The notes below the pieces were generated by a model that saw only the letters and a program-made list of their open reading frames with translations, did not search any database and was not told the DNA's origin. The position numbers and the translations under genes were made by a program. DNA of 64,000 nt from Roseivivax jejudonensis (GTDB lineage Bacteria > Pseudomonadota > Alphaproteobacteria > Rhodobacterales > Rhodobacteraceae), in assembly GCF_900172265.1 (NCBI RefSeq), contig NZ_FWFK01000002.1, positions 496,001-560,000 on the forward strand. The letters run 5' to 3'. Shown here piece after piece: positions 61,987 through 64,000 of the stretch. Numbering within the stretch: the stretch's first letter is position 1; the number at the start of each line of letters is the position of its first letter.

Positions 61987-62139
61987 GCGTCACCCGCCGC
62001 GCACGCTTCCGCCCGCAACCCGGCCGCCCGAGCGGGGAGCCTTGACCCGCCCCGCGCGCGCCGACTATCGCGACATCGTGATGCCCGCCGGGTCTGCGCC
62101 GGGGGCATCCATGTCGTGCCACGAAGGGATCCCGGGTCC

Positions 62140-63300
62140 GTGAAACTCTGCGTCATCGTTCCCTGGATCACCCAGAGCCGCGGGGGCACCGAGAATGTCG
62201 GCCACGCGATGGCCAACGCGATGGCCGGGCGCGGCCACGAGGTGCACGTGCTGACCTTCGACCCCGAGCGGCAGCCGGCGCGCTGGCCGCTGGCCGCAGA
62301 CATCCGCCTGCACCACGTCACCGCGACCGAGCCCGGGCGCCAGGACGACGCGCTGATGCTGCTCCTGGCCTCGATCGGTCCCGATCTGGTGGTCGGGCTG
62401 CACATGAACCGCACCTTCCTGCAATACGTGCGCGCTGCCCGCCGCGTCGGCATCCCGGTGGTTTTGTCGGAACATATCGACCCGCATTTCCCGCGCCGCA
62501 TCGGCACCTTCACCGAGCCGGAGCGCTGGGCCGCGTTCCAGGGCGCGACGCGGATCCACCTTCTGGTCGATGCCTTCCGCGAGACGCTGCCGGCCCACCT
62601 GCAGCCGCGCATCCGGGTGGTGCCCAACACCGTGCCCGAGGCGCCCGTGCAGGCCGATCCGGATGGGCCGGAGGACGGTCGCTGCACGCTGGTTACCGTC
62701 GCGCGGCTGGTGCCGCGCAAGAACATGCGGCGGCTGTTGCAGGAGTTCGCCTCGGTCGCGCCGGCCCATCCCGACTGGGTGCTGCGGGTGGTTGGCGACG
62801 GCCCCCTGCGCGGGACGCTGGAGAGGGACGCGGCGGCGCTCGGGCTCGAGACGCGGGTGGAGTTCGCGGGCGAGCTCGACGACGTCTATCCCGAGCTCGC
62901 CCGCGCCCAGGCCTTCGTGCTGCCTTCGCTCTTCGAGGGCTTCCCGATGGTCAGCCTCGAGGCGATGGCGCACGGACTACCGGTGGTGGGCTATCGGCTG
63001 TGCAACGGCATCAACGTGCAGGTCCTGCACGAGGAGACCGGCCTTCTGGCGGAACGCCCCACCGAGGCCGGCGGGCTGGCCCGGACGCTCGACCGGCTGA
63101 TGGGCGACGCCGCGCTGCGCCGGCGGCTGGGCGCGGCGGGGCGCGCGCGCTACCGCGCGGACTACGCCCCCGACGTCGTCGCCGCGCGCTGGGAGGAGCT
63201 CTTCACCGAGGCGGTGGCGGCGGGCCCGGCGCCGCGGCCGGAACTCGAGACCCGGCTCGAGGCGGCGCTCGACCGGCTGGTGCACACGGAAACGCCCTGA
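62140..63300 (+). CDS. Glycosyltransferase family 4
   Basis: 386 aa. I use the GTG at 62140 (VKLCVIVPWITQSRGGTENV), which fits the family N-terminus and has AAGGGA upstream; another GTG lies 24 nt earlier. Classical GT4: SRGGTENVGHAMANAM acceptor loop, CTLVTVARLVPRKNMRRLLQEF, VLRVVGDGPLRGTLE and the donor-binding FVLPSLFEGFPMVSLEAMAHGLPVVGY (E-x7-E). Adds a sugar in the surface polymer pathway. Confidence 0.92.
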   Translation: MKLCVIVPWITQSRGGTENVGHAMANAMAGRGHEVHVLTFDPERQPARWPLAADIRLHHVTATEPGRQDDALMLLLASIGPDLVVGLHMNRTFLQYVRAARRVGIPVVLSEHIDPHFPRRIGTFTEPERWAAFQGATRIHLLVDAFRETLPAHLQPRIRVVPNTVPEAPVQADPDGPEDGRCTLVTVARLVPRKNMRRLLQEFASVAPAHPDWVLRVVGDGPLRGTLERDAAALGLETRVEFAGELDDVYPELARAQAFVLPSLFEGFPMVSLEAMAHGLPVVGYRLCNGINVQVLHEETGLLAERPTEAGGLARTLDRLMGDAALRRRLGAAGRARYRADYAPDVVAARWEELFTEAVAAGPAPRPELETRLEAALDRLVHTETP

Positions 63301-63337
63301 CCCGGACCGGGTCGCGGGGAAAGGAGAGCGCCGGATC

Positions 63338-64000
63338 ATGTCGGCAGACCGGGACAAGCTGAACCAGCGGGCCTTCCAGAGGTTCGACGACTTCCTCAAC
63401 CTGCGCCGCAAGGAGGTGACGGGCGAGGACGGGACCGACATCCGCGCGCATGTCCTGTCGCTCCGCGACGCGCCCTGGGTGGCGGGCTACGCGGCCTTCA
63501 ACCTCGAGACCGCCTACGCCGCCAACATGCGGCTGTTCTGGTCCGACCTGCGCGCCTTCGACGATCCCGGCGCGCTGCCCGACAACCGGCTGCTGATGGG
63601 CACCGTCTACGCCGACGCCGCCAAGTCGCACCAGGGCGCGGTGGAGATCCTGCAGGAACAGGGCGCGGCGCACCGGCTGCTGATGGGCGAGCAGGGCTTT
63701 CTCGCCTCCACCCACAGCTGGTCGCAGGCCTTTCGCGCCCGCGATCCCGCGATGGGCTGTCTCGGCTACGTCTACGACGACATCGCGCACTACTTCATGT
63801 CGGACTATCCCAACCGGCTGATCCACCGCCTCAACAGCGACCAGGTGCCCGAGCCGCGCGCGCTGGAGCGGGCGCGCGGGCTGATCCGGCGGATCGTCTC
63901 GCAGCGGATTTCGAAGTACAATTCGCAACCCATCCACCCGCCGACGATGAGCCGCGGCTACTCCCGCCGGGTGCTCGTCTGCGACCAGTCCTTCGCCGAT
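63338..64000 (+). CDS. KpsC-like capsule synthesis protein (3' partial)
   Basis: 221 codons to the window edge from the ATG at 63338, with GAAAGGAGAG upstream; the frame remains open. The visible part includes CLGYVYDDIAHYFMSDYPNRLIHRLN, SQRISKYNSQPIHPP and RRVLVCDQSFAD, closely matching the first module of the trimodular protein at 52-56 kb (CLGYIHDDLAQYY, SRVSKYNAQPI, RRVLVCDQSFAD). The remaining KpsC-type catalytic half should follow outside the window. Confidence 0.82.
   Translation, partial: MSADRDKLNQRAFQRFDDFLNLRRKEVTGEDGTDIRAHVLSLRDAPWVAGYAAFNLETAYAANMRLFWSDLRAFDDPGALPDNRLLMGTVYADAAKSHQGAVEILQEQGAAHRLLMGEQGFLASTHSWSQAFRARDPAMGCLGYVYDDIAHYFMSDYPNRLIHRLNSDQVPEPRALERARGLIRRIVSQRISKYNSQPIHPPTMSRGYSRRVLVCDQSFAD

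Noticed and set aside
63299-63313. Palindrome GACCCGG-A-CCGGGTC after the GT4 gene
   Set aside because: One-base centre and very common GC words in this region; position overlaps a stop codon and does not recur, so no function is claimed.

Overview
The window looks like a high-GC alphaproteobacterium of the Rhodobacteraceae/Roseobacter group. The evidence is a Paracoccus-type sox operon, a class-typical 5-aminolevulinate synthase (HemA), an alphaproteobacterial tmk-holB-tatD-MBL gene string, and a RepA-type (replication initiator protein A) plasmid module with parAB of the kind found on Rhodobacterales plasmids. Assignments rest on reading translated sequence and motifs; no database search was run.

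Region 1 (1-9.8 kb) is a cyclic-nucleotide themed cluster. It holds a SAM/class III adenylate cyclase/AAA/TPR protein cut by the left edge, a membrane protein that reads like a pentameric ligand-gated ion channel, a giant multidomain thiol-peptide protein (cNMP-binding fold, phytochelatin synthase, degenerate second phytochelatin synthase unit, glutaredoxin-like, PPC-decarboxylase-type flavoprotein, ankyrin, gamma-glutamylcyclotransferase), and two small membrane proteins that each carry a cNMP-binding domain. This is the best candidate in the window for an undescribed system.

Region 2 (10.2-24.5 kb) is a complete thiosulfate-oxidation locus: soxSR and a YeeE-type transporter on the plus strand, soxVWXYZABCDEF on the minus strand, followed by a DUF302 gene coupled to hemA, and a convergent MBL hydrolase (SoxH-like). 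AT-rich inverted repeats around a GTGAAT core lie before soxS/soxV, between soxW and soxX, and between soxA and soxB, and are candidate SoxR operators.

Region 3 (24.8-36.5 kb) is ordinary chromosomal content: SDR, polysaccharide deacetylase, YihY family protein, tRNA-Ser(TGA), SPOR lipoprotein, D-Ala-D-Ala carboxypeptidase, tmk, holB, tatD, an MBL hydrolase, an AEC transporter, a hemerythrin, then a GNAT gene that stops after 56 codons at an IS3-family element.

Region 4 (37.9-64 kb) has plasmid or chromid character and is visibly more GC-rich. It carries repA, an iteron array, parA and parB, and three copies of one 16-bp palindrome (putative parS). These are embedded in a surface-polysaccharide locus: kdsD-kdsB-kdsA for CMP-Kdo, several KpsC/KpsS-like capsule synthesis proteins, GT2/GT4/GT8/GT61-type glycosyltransferases, sulfotransferases, a kinase-like protein and a Tat-exported beta-helix protein. 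The IS element sits exactly at the boundary of regions 3 and 4, so the boundary is either a plasmid/chromosome fusion point or an assembly join.
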